Shown here: positions 17,235 through 25,559 of the stretch, one piece after another | Layout of the letters: each line of letters opens with the position of its first letter | Numbering within the stretch: the stretch's first letter is position 1 | Assembly (NCBI RefSeq): GCF_009296265.1 | Contig: NZ_WBJS01000016.1 | Coordinates: 1-38,845 of the forward strand | Source of the DNA: Thioclava sp. JE_KL1 | GTDB taxonomy: Bacteria > Pseudomonadota > Alphaproteobacteria > Rhodobacterales > Rhodobacteraceae | Length of the DNA: 38,845 bases | Reading direction: 5' to 3' | Program-made: the position numbers and the translations under genes | The notes under the pieces: generated by a model | The model's input: the letters and a program-made list of their open reading frames with translations, nothing else | Database searches by the model: none | Told to the model about the DNA's origin: nothing

Positions 17235-17493
17235 AGTTACACTCCAAGTATGGGGGTTTCCCCCCGGCTCTCATTGTCCCGGTTTCCCGGGGTCGGGTCC
17301 GAAGGGCCCGAGGCCAGATCGCCCGAGATCGGCCCGAAGGCCCAAACCCGGAATTGGTCTCGATCCCCATCTCAGGAAGGAAATTAAGCCGTCACCTTTG
17401 CGGGATCAGGCACCCTCCGTCTCGGACAGGTCAGGGCGGAGGCGTCAGGCCGCCGCCCTACCACCCACCGAGGTTTCCCCCGGTGGAATTCTC
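17235..17493 (-). promoter_or_regulatory. Structured leader between rplA and rplJ, candidate L10 leader
   Basis: There is no gene in these 259 bases, but four hairpins occur on the minus strand. Near rplA are CCACCG/CGGTGG (17465-17486) and a 9-bp stem with one mismatch, GGGCGGCGGC/GCCTCCGCCC (17434-17458). Closer to rplJ are GGCC-TTCG-GGCC (about 17331-17342) and a second UUC(G)-capped stem, GGGCCC/GGACCC with one mismatch (17295-17309). L10 leaders upstream of rplJ bind L10-(L12)4 and control the rplJL mRNA. Position and structure fit, but I could not verify the kink-turn motif. Confidence 0.5.
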
Positions 17494-18192
17494 TTAGTTG
17501 CCGGTCGCCGACGTGATGTCGACGGCGACGCCCGGGCCCATCGTCGAGCTCAGGGACACCTTCTTCATGTAGGTGCCTTTCGCGCCGGCGGGCTTGGCTT
17601 TGGTCACGGCATCCACGAAGGCGCGGATGTTTTCGGCCAGCTGCTCCTCGGAGAAGGAGACCTTGCCGATGCCGCCATGAATGACGCCGGCCTTCTCGAC
17701 CTTGAACTGAACCTGGCCACCTTTCGCCGCTTCGACAGCCGCTTTCACGTCCATCGTCACGGTGCCGACTTTCGGGTTCGGCATCAGGTTGCGCGGGCCC
17801 AGGACCTTACCCAGACGGCCGACGATCGGCATCATGTCCGGGGTCGCGATGCAGCGATCGAATTCGATCGTGCCGCCCTGAATGGTTTCCATCAGGTCCT
17901 CGGCGCCGACGATATCGGCCCCGGCTTCCTTGGCTTCGTCCGCTTTCGCGCCACGAGCGAAGACAGCCACGCGGACGGTCTTGCCGGTGCCGTTCGGCAG
18001 AGCGACGACGCCACGAACCATCTGGTCGGCGTGACGGGGGTCGACACCGAGGTTCATTGCGATTTCGAGGGTCTCGTCGAATTTCGCGTTCGCGTTCGAC
18101 TTGATCAGCGAAACGGCTTCCTCGACGGAGACGTTGGACTTGCCGGCGAAGGCTTCGCGGGCGGCTTTGGTGCGTTTACCGAGCTTTGCCAT
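17494..18192 (-). CDS. rplA: 50S ribosomal protein L1
   Basis: The L1-stalk protein, 232 aa, usual length. It starts [20 protein letters not shown] and contains [34 protein letters not shown] and the C-terminal [13 protein letters not shown], all typical. Three bases separate it from the rplK stop, so the pair is translated as a unit. In E. coli L1 represses the rplKA mRNA. Confidence 0.98.
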   Translation of the reverse strand: MAKLGKRTKAAREAFAGKSNVSVEEAVSLIKSNANAKFDETLEIAMNLGVDPRHADQMVRGVVALPNGTGKTVRVAVFARGAKADEAKEAGADIVGAEDLMETIQGGTIEFDRCIATPDMMPIVGRLGKVLGPRNLMPNPKVGTVTMDVKAAVEAAKGGQVQFKVEKAGVIHGGIGKVSFSEEQLAENIRAFVDAVTKAKPAGAKGTYMKKVSLSSTMGPGVAVDITSATGN

Positions 18193-18195
18193 GAC

Positions 18196-18648
18196 TTAGC
18201 CTTTCACCTCGATACCGATCGACTTCGCGGAGCCGAGGATGATGTTCATCGCGCCTTCGATGTCGTTGGCGTTCAGGTCCTTCATCTTCGCTTCGGCGAT
18301 CTCACGTACCTGAGCGGCGGTGATGGTCGCGGCGACGACGCGGCCCGGAGCTTCCGAACCCTTCGGACGGTTACGCTTGCCGACCGGCTTGAGGCCGGCT
18401 GCCTGCTTGATCATGAAGCTAGCCGTGGGCTGCTTGATCTCGAAGGTGAACGACTTGTCGGCGTAGTAGGTGATGATCGTCGGGATCTTCGCCTGCTTGT
18501 CCATTTCCTGCGTCTTGGCGTTGAACGCCTTGCAGAATTCCATGATGTTGATCCCGCGCTGACCCAGCGCCGGACCGACCGGCGGGGACGGGTTTGCGCC
18601 GCCTGCCGGAATTTGCAGCTTGAGCTGCCCAACAACTTTCTTGGCCAT
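18196..18648 (-). CDS. rplK: 50S ribosomal protein L11
   Basis: A component of the GTPase-associated centre and target of thiopeptides. At 150 aa it is slightly longer than the common 141-143 aa because of extra residues between the two domains (around [19 protein letters not shown]). The N-terminal proline-rich loop [20 protein letters not shown] is intact. A strong AAGGAGAG precedes the ATG at 18648. It begins the rplKAJL-rpoBC series, about 100 bases after nusG. Confidence 0.98.
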   Translation of the reverse strand: MAKKVVGQLKLQIPAGGANPSPPVGPALGQRGINIMEFCKAFNAKTQEMDKQAKIPTIITYYADKSFTFEIKQPTASFMIKQAAGLKPVGKRNRPKGSEAPGRVVAATITAAQVREIAEAKMKDLNANDIEGAMNIILGSAKSIGIEVKG

Positions 18649-18754
18649 GTGGCCCTCTCCTTGTCACTGTCACGCCCCTAGGGGGTCGCGAAGTTTAGTG
18701 GTTCGGTCCGGGCATCCCTGTCGCGCAGGGCCCCTCGCCTCCCACGGCTCACAC

Positions 18755-19294
18755 TCAGGCGGTTTTCTGCACCTGCGTGTATTCCAGCTCGACCGGCGTC
18801 GGCCGGCCGAAGATCGAGACGGTGACTTTCAGACGGCTCGCCGCCTCGTCCACTTCCTCGACCATGCCCGAGAAGCCCTCGAAGGGCCCGTCGGTCACAT
18901 TCACGTTCTCGCCGACCTCGAAGGTGATGAGGCTGCGCGGCGCGGCCTGCTCACCCGATTCGTCGACACGGCTGAGGATGCGGTTCACTTCCGCATCGCC
19001 CATCGGCATCGGCCGACCCTGCGGCCCGAGGAAACCGGTGACCCGGTTCGTCGAGTTGATCAGGTGATAACCCTTGTCGGTCATCTCCATCCGCACCAGC
19101 ACGTAGCCCGGCATGAAGCGACGCTCGGAGGTCACTTTCTTGCCGCGACGCACCTCGATCACTTCCTCGGTCGGCACCAGAACTTCTTCGATCTGGTCTT
19201 CCAGGCCTTGATCGATCACGGCCTGACGGATTTGCTCGGCCACTTTCTTCTCGAAGTTCGAGAGAACGCTTACCGAATACCAACGCTTCGCCAT
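18755..19294 (-). CDS. nusG: Transcription termination/antitermination protein NusG
   Basis: NusG binds RNA polymerase across the clamp and links it to Rho or the ribosome. The 179-aa protein has the NGN domain (RWYSVSVLSNFEKKVAEQI, then RRFMPGYVLVRMEM) and a C-terminal KOW domain (FEVGENVNVTDGPFEGFSGM). AAGGGG lies upstream of the ATG at 19294. Unlike the usual tight secE-nusG pair, 242 bases containing a terminator-like hairpin separate the two genes here. Confidence 0.97.
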   Translation of the reverse strand: MAKRWYSVSVLSNFEKKVAEQIRQAVIDQGLEDQIEEVLVPTEEVIEVRRGKKVTSERRFMPGYVLVRMEMTDKGYHLINSTNRVTGFLGPQGRPMPMGDAEVNRILSRVDESGEQAAPRSLITFEVGENVNVTDGPFEGFSGMVEEVDEAASRLKVTVSIFGRPTPVELEYTQVQKTA

Positions 19295-19349
19295 GCCGAT
19301 TCTTTGCCCCTTGCCGACGACGCCGGAGCGCCGAAAATTCCTGTTATTT

Positions 19350-19365
19350 CACGGGATTACCCGTG
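19350..19365 (-). other. Small hairpin in the nusG leader
   Basis: A perfect CACGGG/CCCGTG stem with a 4-base loop, 8 bases downstream of the U-run of the secE terminator-like hairpin on the minus strand. It may be part of a leader regulating nusG, but nothing further can be said. Confidence 0.35.
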
Positions 19366-19373
19366 TCTCCCAG

Positions 19374-19411
19374 AATAAAAAACAGCGCGCACCACGCGAA
19401 TCGATGCACGC
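19374..19411 (-). terminator. Terminator-like hairpin between secE and nusG
   Basis: On the minus strand GCGTGCAT and GTGCGCGC pair over 8 positions (two G-U wobbles) around an 11-base loop. TGTTTTTTATTC follows directly. The structure lies about 125 bases after the secE stop and 80 bases before the nusG ATG. It would terminate or attenuate transcription from secE, so nusG may be partly uncoupled from secE. Confidence 0.6.
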
Positions 19412-19536
19412 CGCCTCTGGGAAAGTCCCGCCCCTTTACCGCCGGAGCCCTGTGATTTCAAGAGCGTAAGGCCGGAGCGCGATCACTTCCTTGCCGCAAC
19501 TGCGAATGAGGTCTGGCGGAGAGCGCCGGGGGCCTA

Positions 19537-19722
19537 TCAGCTCCCGATCACCTGCGTCACGCCGAGACGGATGACCCAGTCCACGAGCGAGAAGAAGATT
19601 GCCGTCAGCGCAGCCATCGCCAGCACCATGCCGGTCGTCAGCAGAACTTCGCGGCGGCTCGGCCAAGCCACTTTGCCCGCTTCCGAGCGCACCTGCTGGA
19701 GAAACTGGAGAGGGTTTGCCAT
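19537..19722 (-). CDS. secE: Preprotein translocase subunit SecE
   Basis: The 61-aa single-membrane-span form of SecE, which clamps SecY in the translocon. The amphipathic N-terminal helix with the conserved VAWPSRREVLLTT (residues 18-30) and one transmembrane helix (about 31-52) are clear. In most relatives tRNA-Trp and tuf lie immediately upstream; here the upstream neighbour is a divergent DUF4405 gene, and tRNA-Trp is 15 kb away. Confidence 0.97.
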   Translation of the reverse strand: MANPLQFLQQVRSEAGKVAWPSRREVLLTTGMVLAMAALTAIFFSLVDWVIRLGVTQVIGS

Positions 19723-19798
19723 CGTCGTCGTTCCTTACGCGCCCAATGCGGCGCCCTTGAGCCGAAAATACCGCGCCGCTTTCGGCGCAACTGCCGCC

Positions 19799-19827
19799 AG
19801 ATACTTGCTCCCCTCGCGGATTTCAAG
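19799..19827 (-). promoter_or_regulatory. Candidate secE promoter
   Basis: On the minus strand CTTGAA (19822-19827) and GTATCT (19799-19804) are exactly 17 bases apart, resembling the alphaproteobacterial CTTGAC-N17-CTATAT pattern. The predicted leader to the secE ATG at 19722 is about 70 bases. The rest of the 249-base gap up to the divergent DUF4405 gene shows no coding frame of interest. It contains a CTGCGCGCGCGCAG palindrome whose role is unknown. Confidence 0.45.
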
Positions 19828-19971
19828 GCTGTTGCAGCGCTCTGCGCGCGCGCAGGCGCCATGCGCCCACTGCAAGCCGGCTTTGATAACGGAAAATCCA
19901 TCGATGCACGTGCAACTTAACATCCGACACCCCGCGCGGTCAGCACAGCCGCGATTCGACAGGAGCCATCG

Positions 19972-20466
19972 ATGCCCGCCATCCTCAACCGCTACGCCAC
20001 GCCGTTCATCACCGGCCTTTTCCTCATCTCTTTGATTTCAGGAATCGCCTTGTTCTTCCATTGGGGCAGCGCATGGTTCCACGGCATGCATGAATGGCTA
20101 TCGATGGTCCTCATCCTGCCGTTCGTGCTGCATATCTGGAAGAATTGGCGGCCGATGACCACCTACTTCAAACGCGCGCCGATGGGGCTGGCGCTCGCGC
20201 TTTCGGTCGTGGCGGCGCTGGCCTTCGTCCTTCCAGCCGCGACGAGCTCTCAAAGCGGCGCGCGCGGTGGCCCTCCGCAATTCGCGATCGCGCAGGCGCT
20301 GTTCGACGCGCCTTTGTCGGAGGCCGCACCCGTGCTCGGCCTGTCGGGCACCGACGCCGCCGCCAAGCTGGACGCCGATGTGACGCAAAGCCTGACCGAG
20401 ATCGCCGCGGCCCGCGAAAGCTCCGCCGCGACGCTTGCCCAGCAACTGATGGGGCAGCCGCAATAA
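19972..20466 (+). CDS. DUF4405-domain small membrane protein
   Basis: A 164-aa protein with three hydrophobic helices (about 10-30, 42-58 and 71-90) and a polar Ala-rich tail (91-164). The membrane part matches DUF4405, whose histidines resemble those of b-type cytochrome helices: H30, H37, H40 and H54 lie in FFHWGSAWFHGMHEW and VLHIWKNW. A haem-binding or electron-transfer role is plausible from this pattern but unproven. AGGAG sits 8 bases before the ATG at 19972. It is divergent from secE and followed, about 110 bases later, by a glycosyltransferase on the same strand; no functional link is evident. Confidence 0.82.
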   Translation: MPAILNRYATPFITGLFLISLISGIALFFHWGSAWFHGMHEWLSMVLILPFVLHIWKNWRPMTTYFKRAPMGLALALSVVAALAFVLPAATSSQSGARGGPPQFAIAQALFDAPLSEAAPVLGLSGTDAAAKLDADVTQSLTEIAAARESSAATLAQQLMGQPQ

Positions 20467-20574
20467 CGGCCCGTCGCGCCGTGCGGGGCATCTCGGGCGG
20501 CGCAAGACGGTTGCGACTGTCACGCAATCGACTAGGGTGACTCTACCAAGGGTTGTTTTTCCTCAAGGAATTGC

Positions 20575-22974
20575 ATGTCGACTTTCGTTCCGCCGCCGTC
20601 AGCCATCTCACTGCTCCATCGCCTGCGCGGCTATCGCGGCGCGCTGGAGCGGATCGAGAACGGGAGGGTGATCGGCTGGATCGCGAAAAAAGGCGACGGC
20701 ACTCCGCTCGACATTGAAATCCACTGCAGTGCCGGGCGGCTCCTCTCGGGGCGCGCGGCGATGTTTCGCGCCGACCTTGCACAGGCTGGCATCGGCACGG
20801 GCAATCACGGCTTCGCCTTGCCGCTGTCGGCGGCCCTGCAAGAGGCCGCGGGCGGCGAGATCAGCCTCCACATCCCCGGCAGCGGCCCAATCGCCACGCT
20901 GTGCTTCGACCCCGACGCGACGCCGCTTCCGAAAGAGAAAGACGCCCTGCATCGCTATATGCATGGCCCGATCATCACGCTGCGCGCCGCGTCCACCGCA
21001 CAGACGGACACGCGCGATCTGACCGCGCAGCAACCGCTCTTCGCGGCGCGGTCCGCGCATGGCGAAGACCTGCCCGCGCCCCTCTTTTCCTACATCGATT
21101 ACGCACGCCACCGGGCTGGCGTGGCAGAGCAAGTCCCCCTCGATGGCAGCGACGCGGCGGTGTCGGACATCCTGCGCTGGTATCTCGACAGCTACGCCGC
21201 GCAGCATCCGTCACAGCAAATCCCGCTGAGCCGCGCCGCGATCGACTGGCTCAACACGCAGCCCCGCCCCGGCGGACCGAGCCGCGCGATGGAACTCTTC
21301 GGTAAGGCCGGCGACCCGGACGCCGCGACCGCATGGGCGCTCCGCGACGCCCCGTCGCTTGGGCTCGGCGATTGCCTTCTCCCCGACAGCCTGATCGAGA
21401 CGCTGGCAGAGACGAAAGGCTCCAGCCCCTGGCCGATGACCCGCGGGCTTCTGGCCCTGCGCGAGGCGACCCCGCCGCTCGCGCAATTCTCGCCGAAGAC
21501 CGAGCGCCACCGCCGGATACTGCATGTGCTCGCGATGATCCTCGCGGTCGAGCGGCCCGAGATCCTGCTGTTCCTGCCTCGCAGCGAAACGAAGACGCTG
21601 CTCGAAGGTGGCCGCCTCTCGGATGTCTGCTCGCAACTGCATCCCGGCCCGCCGATCACCCGCGCGCGCTACGCTGCGGCGCTGCGCGAGAAAGGTTTCG
21701 ACCTCGACAGCATGTCCTTCCTGCGCACGCCCGACGGCCATCGGATAGCCGCCGCCATGCGCCCCGTCCCCGAGGGCGCCCCCGTCGACGTTCAAATCCA
21801 CGGCCCCTTTGCGAAAGCCTCCGGGTTGGGTCAATCGACGCGGCTGTCGCATGACATTTTGTCCCGCTGCAACGTCACGCTCAACGCGGTGGAAAGCGCG
21901 CGTGACAATCCGACGCCCGCGCAAGACGGGGCCAAGACCGGTGCGCCCCGCCCCGCGCGCATCAACCTGCTGCACCTGAATGGCGACGCCGTCCCCCCGG
22001 CCTACACCTTCGACGCCGACTGCTACTCCGGCGCCTACAACATCGCCTATATGCATTGGGAGTTGGACCGCGCCCCGGCCTGTCACCACCTCGCGCTCGA
22101 CCTTGTCGACGAGGTCTGGGTGCCCTCGGAATACTGCGCCGAGATTTACCGCAAAGCGACCGACACGCCGGTGGTGAATGTCGGGATGTGTTATCCCGAA
22201 CCGCCCACCATCGACCGCGCCCACGCGCGCAGCGCCCTGCGCCAACGCAACGATTGGCCCGGGGAAAGCTTCGTCTGCCTCGCCAGTTTCGACAGCTTTT
22301 CCTTCGTGCAACGGAAGAACCCTCTCGGCACGATCCACGCCTTCCGCGAAGCCTTCGCCGAGGACGCGGAGGCGCGCCTGCTGATCAAGACGCAAAATCG
22401 CGGCCATGTCTGCGACGCGGCGCAGGCCACGCTTTGGGCCGAAATCGACCGGCTCGTCGCAGCCGACCCGCGCATCGCTTTGCTCGACGAGACGCTCGAT
22501 CACGCCGGGGTGCTGGAGCTGATGGATGGCGCAGACCTATACGTTTCACTGCATCGCTCCGAGGGCTGGGGGTTCGGCATGCTCGAGGCGATGGCGCTTG
22601 GCGTGCCGGTCCTGTGCACGGGCTATTCCGGAAATCTGGAATTCTGCAACGAGGACACTGCGTGGCTCGTGCCCGCGTCCGAGGTCGAGGTCGCGCCGCA
22701 GGACTATCTCTATGTCGAGCCTGGAATGCACTGGGGCGAGCCGGATCACGCCGCCGCGGTCGCCCAGTTCCGCGCGGCGCGCAGCGGCCCGGAGGCGCGC
22801 AAGAAAAAAGGCGGCGCAGGCCGAAGCCTTCGTGCGCCGCCACTTCGCTGCCGATCCGATTGCCGCGCGTTACAGTGCCCGCCTGTCCGAGATTTTCACC
22901 CGGCTCGACAGGGCGCGCAAACCGCTCGCCCGCCCCGCCGAGTAAGCGTCACACCCAGCGCCCGATCGCGGTGA
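20575..22974 (+). CDS. Large GT4-type glycosyltransferase with an apparent frameshift near the 3' end
   Basis: The N-terminal part (about 15-115: GYRGALERIENGRVIGWIAK, then GTGNHGFALPL) looks like the beta-sandwich module found in some alphaproteobacterial surface-glycan enzymes. A GT-B glycosyltransferase follows from about residue 405 (HGPFAKASGLGQSTRLSHDI) with the donor-site E663-x7-E671 motif (EGWGFGMLE). After the A6 run at 22804-22809 the frame degenerates into an Arg/Pro-rich tail that overlaps the convergent gene. Reading one base fewer restores AAQAEAFVRRHFAADPIAAR and a TAA at 22945, giving 789 aa and no overlap. This is a sequencing error, a true mutation, or slippage. It probably adds a sugar during surface polysaccharide synthesis. 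AAGGAA precedes the ATG. Confidence 0.85.
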   Translation: MSTFVPPPSAISLLHRLRGYRGALERIENGRVIGWIAKKGDGTPLDIEIHCSAGRLLSGRAAMFRADLAQAGIGTGNHGFALPLSAALQEAAGGEISLHIPGSGPIATLCFDPDATPLPKEKDALHRYMHGPIITLRAASTAQTDTRDLTAQQPLFAARSAHGEDLPAPLFSYIDYARHRAGVAEQVPLDGSDAAVSDILRWYLDSYAAQHPSQQIPLSRAAIDWLNTQPRPGGPSRAMELFGKAGDPDAATAWALRDAPSLGLGDCLLPDSLIETLAETKGSSPWPMTRGLLALREATPPLAQFSPKTERHRRILHVLAMILAVERPEILLFLPRSETKTLLEGGRLSDVCSQLHPGPPITRARYAAALREKGFDLDSMSFLRTPDGHRIAAAMRPVPEGAPVDVQIHGPFAKASGLGQSTRLSHDILSRCNVTLNAVESARDNPTPAQDGAKTGAPRPARINLLHLNGDAVPPAYTFDADCYSGAYNIAYMHWELDRAPACHHLALDLVDEVWVPSEYCAEIYRKATDTPVVNVGMCYPEPPTIDRAHARSALRQRNDWPGESFVCLASFDSFSFVQRKNPLGTIHAFREAFAEDAEARLLIKTQNRGHVCDAAQATLWAEIDRLVAADPRIALLDETLDHAGVLELMDGADLYVSLHRSEGWGFGMLEAMALGVPVLCTGYSGNLEFCNEDTAWLVPASEVEVAPQDYLYVEPGMHWGEPDHAAAVAQFRAARSGPEARKKKGGAGRSLRAPPLRCRSDCRALQCPPVRDFHPARQGAQTARPPRRVSVTPSARSR

Positions 22975-24016
22975 CGCTCAGATCGCAGCTTTCACCGCTA
23001 AGGAAACTCGCGCCATTCGCGGCGTAGACCACGGCGCGCGCGCCCGAGCTTGTGACGCCCTCGACCCCCGCGAAAGAAATCGCGCCCGCGCCGATGGCGC
23101 TGCCCGCCGCGAGGCTGTCCGCATCGAGCGCGACACTCAGAGAGGGCGCCTGCGCGAATTGCGCCGGATAGGCCCAATCCTGCTTGAGCGCCCAATCCGC
23201 GACGTAAGCAAGGCTCACCTGCGCCGTGCAAATCTGTGTGCCATCGGCAAAGCGGATGTAATCGCCCGAGGCGGTGCTGCCCTGCTCGATCACGGCGCCC
23301 GTCGACACGCCACCAACCTGCGCGACCGTGCCGACGACACCGCTGCCCGTCAGCGCCCCGTCGATCACCGCGCCTTGTGGCATCGCCGCGCGCCCGGTGG
23401 CCGCGTCGATGCGCAGCCCCTCGAACCACGTCGCGCCGTCCGCGCTCGCCTTGATCGCGAAATCGTCGCTGCCCGCCAGCCCCATCTCGGCCCGGCCCGA
23501 CCAGTTCGACTGGAACAGAAGGCTTGCCGTCTCGCCCGCCGCCGCCTTGTTCAGCTTGAGCTGATGGCCCGCCCCGGCATGGCTCAGAAGCGTGGCCTCC
23601 GCCGCGACGGAAAGCCGGTTCACCGTGTCATAGCCGGTCATGATCCCGACCCCGTCGAGCTGGCTCAACTCCGGCAACGGCGGCACGTCCCAAGCGCCTG
23701 CGGCGAAGACCAGTTCCATCGCCTCATCCAGCACGAAAGCGCGCCAGCCCTCGCGCGGACTCACGAATTGCCACGCCCCGGCGGCAAAGATCGCAAGCGC
23801 CCCGTCCTGCCCCGCCCATGCGCCCAGCGCCCCGGTCGGCAGCAGATACCGCGCCCCCTCCGGCGGGCCAATCGGCGCCTCGGTCACGCTGCGCGAAATC
23901 ACCGCAAGCTGCACGAGCGCATCGAGCCGCTGCAGCGCCTCGTTATGGGTGACGTGTTTCTGGGCCTGGCTGCCAAGGATAAGCGGCAGCGCGAGATTGG
24001 CGGTCTGATCGGACAT
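22949..24016 (-). CDS. DUF2793-domain protein (GTA head-spike/tail-fibre-like)
   Basis: The 355-aa protein opens with the DUF2793 signature (TANLALPLILGSQAQKHVTH, then NEALQRLDALVQL). A middle region rich in short beta strands resembles a fibre or carbohydrate-binding shaft, and the C-terminal domain is rich in Ser/Gly/Ala. No signal peptide is visible. From memory, DUF2793 proteins include head-spike proteins of the Rhodobacter capsulatus gene transfer agent, which bind the cell capsule; others are annotated as phage tail proteins. No phage or GTA structural gene lies nearby. AGGAA precedes the ATG at 24016. It converges on the glycosyltransferase and is divergent from the phosphohexomutase across 145 bases. 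Confidence 0.85.
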   Translation of the reverse strand: MSDQTANLALPLILGSQAQKHVTHNEALQRLDALVQLAVISRSVTEAPIGPPEGARYLLPTGALGAWAGQDGALAIFAAGAWQFVSPREGWRAFVLDEAMELVFAAGAWDVPPLPELSQLDGVGIMTGYDTVNRLSVAAEATLLSHAGAGHQLKLNKAAAGETASLLFQSNWSGRAEMGLAGSDDFAIKASADGATWFEGLRIDAATGRAAMPQGAVIDGALTGSGVVGTVAQVGGVSTGAVIEQGSTASGDYIRFADGTQICTAQVSLAYVADWALKQDWAYPAQFAQAPSLSVALDADSLAAGSAIGAGAISFAGVEGVTSSGARAVVYAANGASFLSGESCDLSVTAIGRWV

Positions 24017-24161
24017 CGGGAGTTCCTGCGCTGGGTTGCGATGGAGGCCGACGATAGGAACCCGGCGTTAACCGTGTTTGAGAGCGGCGCACGGTGCTTG
24101 CCTGTCCGCCTCCCTCCCCCTAGGTTCGGCCCAATTTCAACGGCGCAGCATTCGAGGACAT

Positions 24162-25559
24162 ATGGCACCGAAATTTGGCACCAGCGGCCTGCGCGGCCTC
24201 GTCACCGAACTGACCGACGCGCTGGTCACCGATTACACCCGCGCTTTCATTTCGGCCTGCCCGCAGGGCAAAGCCGTTCATGTCGGCTGGGACCTGCGCC
24301 CCTCCTCCCCCGCAATCGCCGAGACCGTCATCGCCGCGATCCGCGCCGCTGGCCTCACCGCCATTCGCGAAGGCGCGCTTCCCACGCCCGCTCTGGCGCT
24401 TGCCTCGATGGGGGCGGGAAATTCGGCGATCATGGTCACCGGCAGCCACATTCCCGCCGATCGCAACGGGCTGAAATTCTATGTCCCGCATGGCGAGATC
24501 GCGAAGGCGGACGAGGCCGCGATCCTCGACCGGCTCGGTCAGGACCATCCCGCAGCCGAAAAACCGGGACCCGAAATCCCGGGGACGGACAGCGCGGCAC
24601 GCTACATCGCGCGCTATGTCGACGGGTTCGGGGTGGAGGCCCTCGATGGCCTGCGCATCGGCGTCTATCAGCACAGTTCGGTCGCGCGCGACATCCTCGT
24701 CACCGCGGTGGAGGCGATGGGCGCGACGGCTGTGCCGCTCGCACGTTCTGACGTTTTCATCCCCGTCGACACCGAGGCGGTCGATCCCGATACCCGCAAA
24801 ACCCTGCAAGGATGGTGCGCCGAACACCAGCTCGATGCGGTGATTTCGACCGATGGCGATGCCGATCGCCCGATGCTGAGCGACGAGACCGGCACGCTGA
24901 TCCCCGGCGACGTGCTGGGCGCGCTGACCGCGCGGCTGCTCGGGACGAAAATCCTCTGCACGCCGGTCTCCGCCAATACGATGGTCGATGCGATGCCCGA
25001 TTTCGACAGGATCCATCGCACGAAGATCGGCTCGCCCTTCGTGATCGCCGCGATGGAGGCGGCGCGCGATGCCGATCCCTCCGCGAAGATCGTGGGGTAT
25101 GAGCCCAATGGCGGCTTCCTCCTGGGTTTCACCGCGACGGGCCCTGCGGGGCCGATTGCGCCGCTCGCGACGCGCGATTGCCTGCTGCCGATCATCGCTT
25201 CGCTCGTCGCGGCGAAACAGGTCGGCACCGCCCTCAGCGGCCTTGTCGCCCAGCTTCCCGCCCGTTTCACGGCGGCCGACCGGGTCGCCGAAGTCCCGAC
25301 GGACCGCTCGCGCGCCTTCATCGACCACCTTGCCGACGACCCAACCGCCCGGGCAGAATTCTTCAGCGATTTCGCCCCGGCCGAACAGATCGACCGCACC
25401 GATGGGCTGCGCCTGACCTTCCCCTCGGGAGAGATCGTCCATCTACGCCCCTCGGGCAACGCCCCCGAATGCCGTTGCTATGCCGAAGCCGCAACATCGG
25501 AGCGCGCGCAGACCCTCGTGGCGCGCTACCTTGCGGCGCTGCGAACCGAACTCACCTAG
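24162..25559 (+). CDS. Phosphohexomutase (phosphomannomutase/phosphoglucomutase family)
   Basis: This enzyme interconverts hexose 6-phosphate and 1-phosphate and feeds nucleotide-sugar synthesis. Starting at the ATG at 24162 (GAGGA upstream) it is 465 aa; the frame is open to 24078 but the extension has no similarity. All four family motifs are present: phosphoserine loop TGSHIP (S95), metal loop DGDADRP (231-237), sugar-specificity loop YEPNGG (313-318), and phosphate-binding RPSGNAPE (429-436). The TGSH form and EPNGG loop point to the phosphomannomutase side rather than GlmM, but substrate preference is uncertain. It probably supplies sugars for the neighbouring surface-polysaccharide genes. 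Its TAG overlaps the TAG of the convergent RTX gene. Confidence 0.92.
   Translation: MAPKFGTSGLRGLVTELTDALVTDYTRAFISACPQGKAVHVGWDLRPSSPAIAETVIAAIRAAGLTAIREGALPTPALALASMGAGNSAIMVTGSHIPADRNGLKFYVPHGEIAKADEAAILDRLGQDHPAAEKPGPEIPGTDSAARYIARYVDGFGVEALDGLRIGVYQHSSVARDILVTAVEAMGATAVPLARSDVFIPVDTEAVDPDTRKTLQGWCAEHQLDAVISTDGDADRPMLSDETGTLIPGDVLGALTARLLGTKILCTPVSANTMVDAMPDFDRIHRTKIGSPFVIAAMEAARDADPSAKIVGYEPNGGFLLGFTATGPAGPIAPLATRDCLLPIIASLVAAKQVGTALSGLVAQLPARFTAADRVAEVPTDRSRAFIDHLADDPTARAEFFSDFAPAEQIDRTDGLRLTFPSGEIVHLRPSGNAPECRCYAEAATSERAQTLVARYLAALRTELT

Noticed and set aside
19840-19856. CTGCGCGCGCGCAG palindrome upstream of secE
   Set aside because: Alternating GC sequence of this kind is common in high-GC DNA, and no partner element supports a regulatory role.
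22804-22809. Programmed -1 frameshifting of dnaX type at the A6 run
   Set aside because: The restored reading requires +1 (or loss of one A), not -1, so the classic slippery heptamer explanation does not fit.
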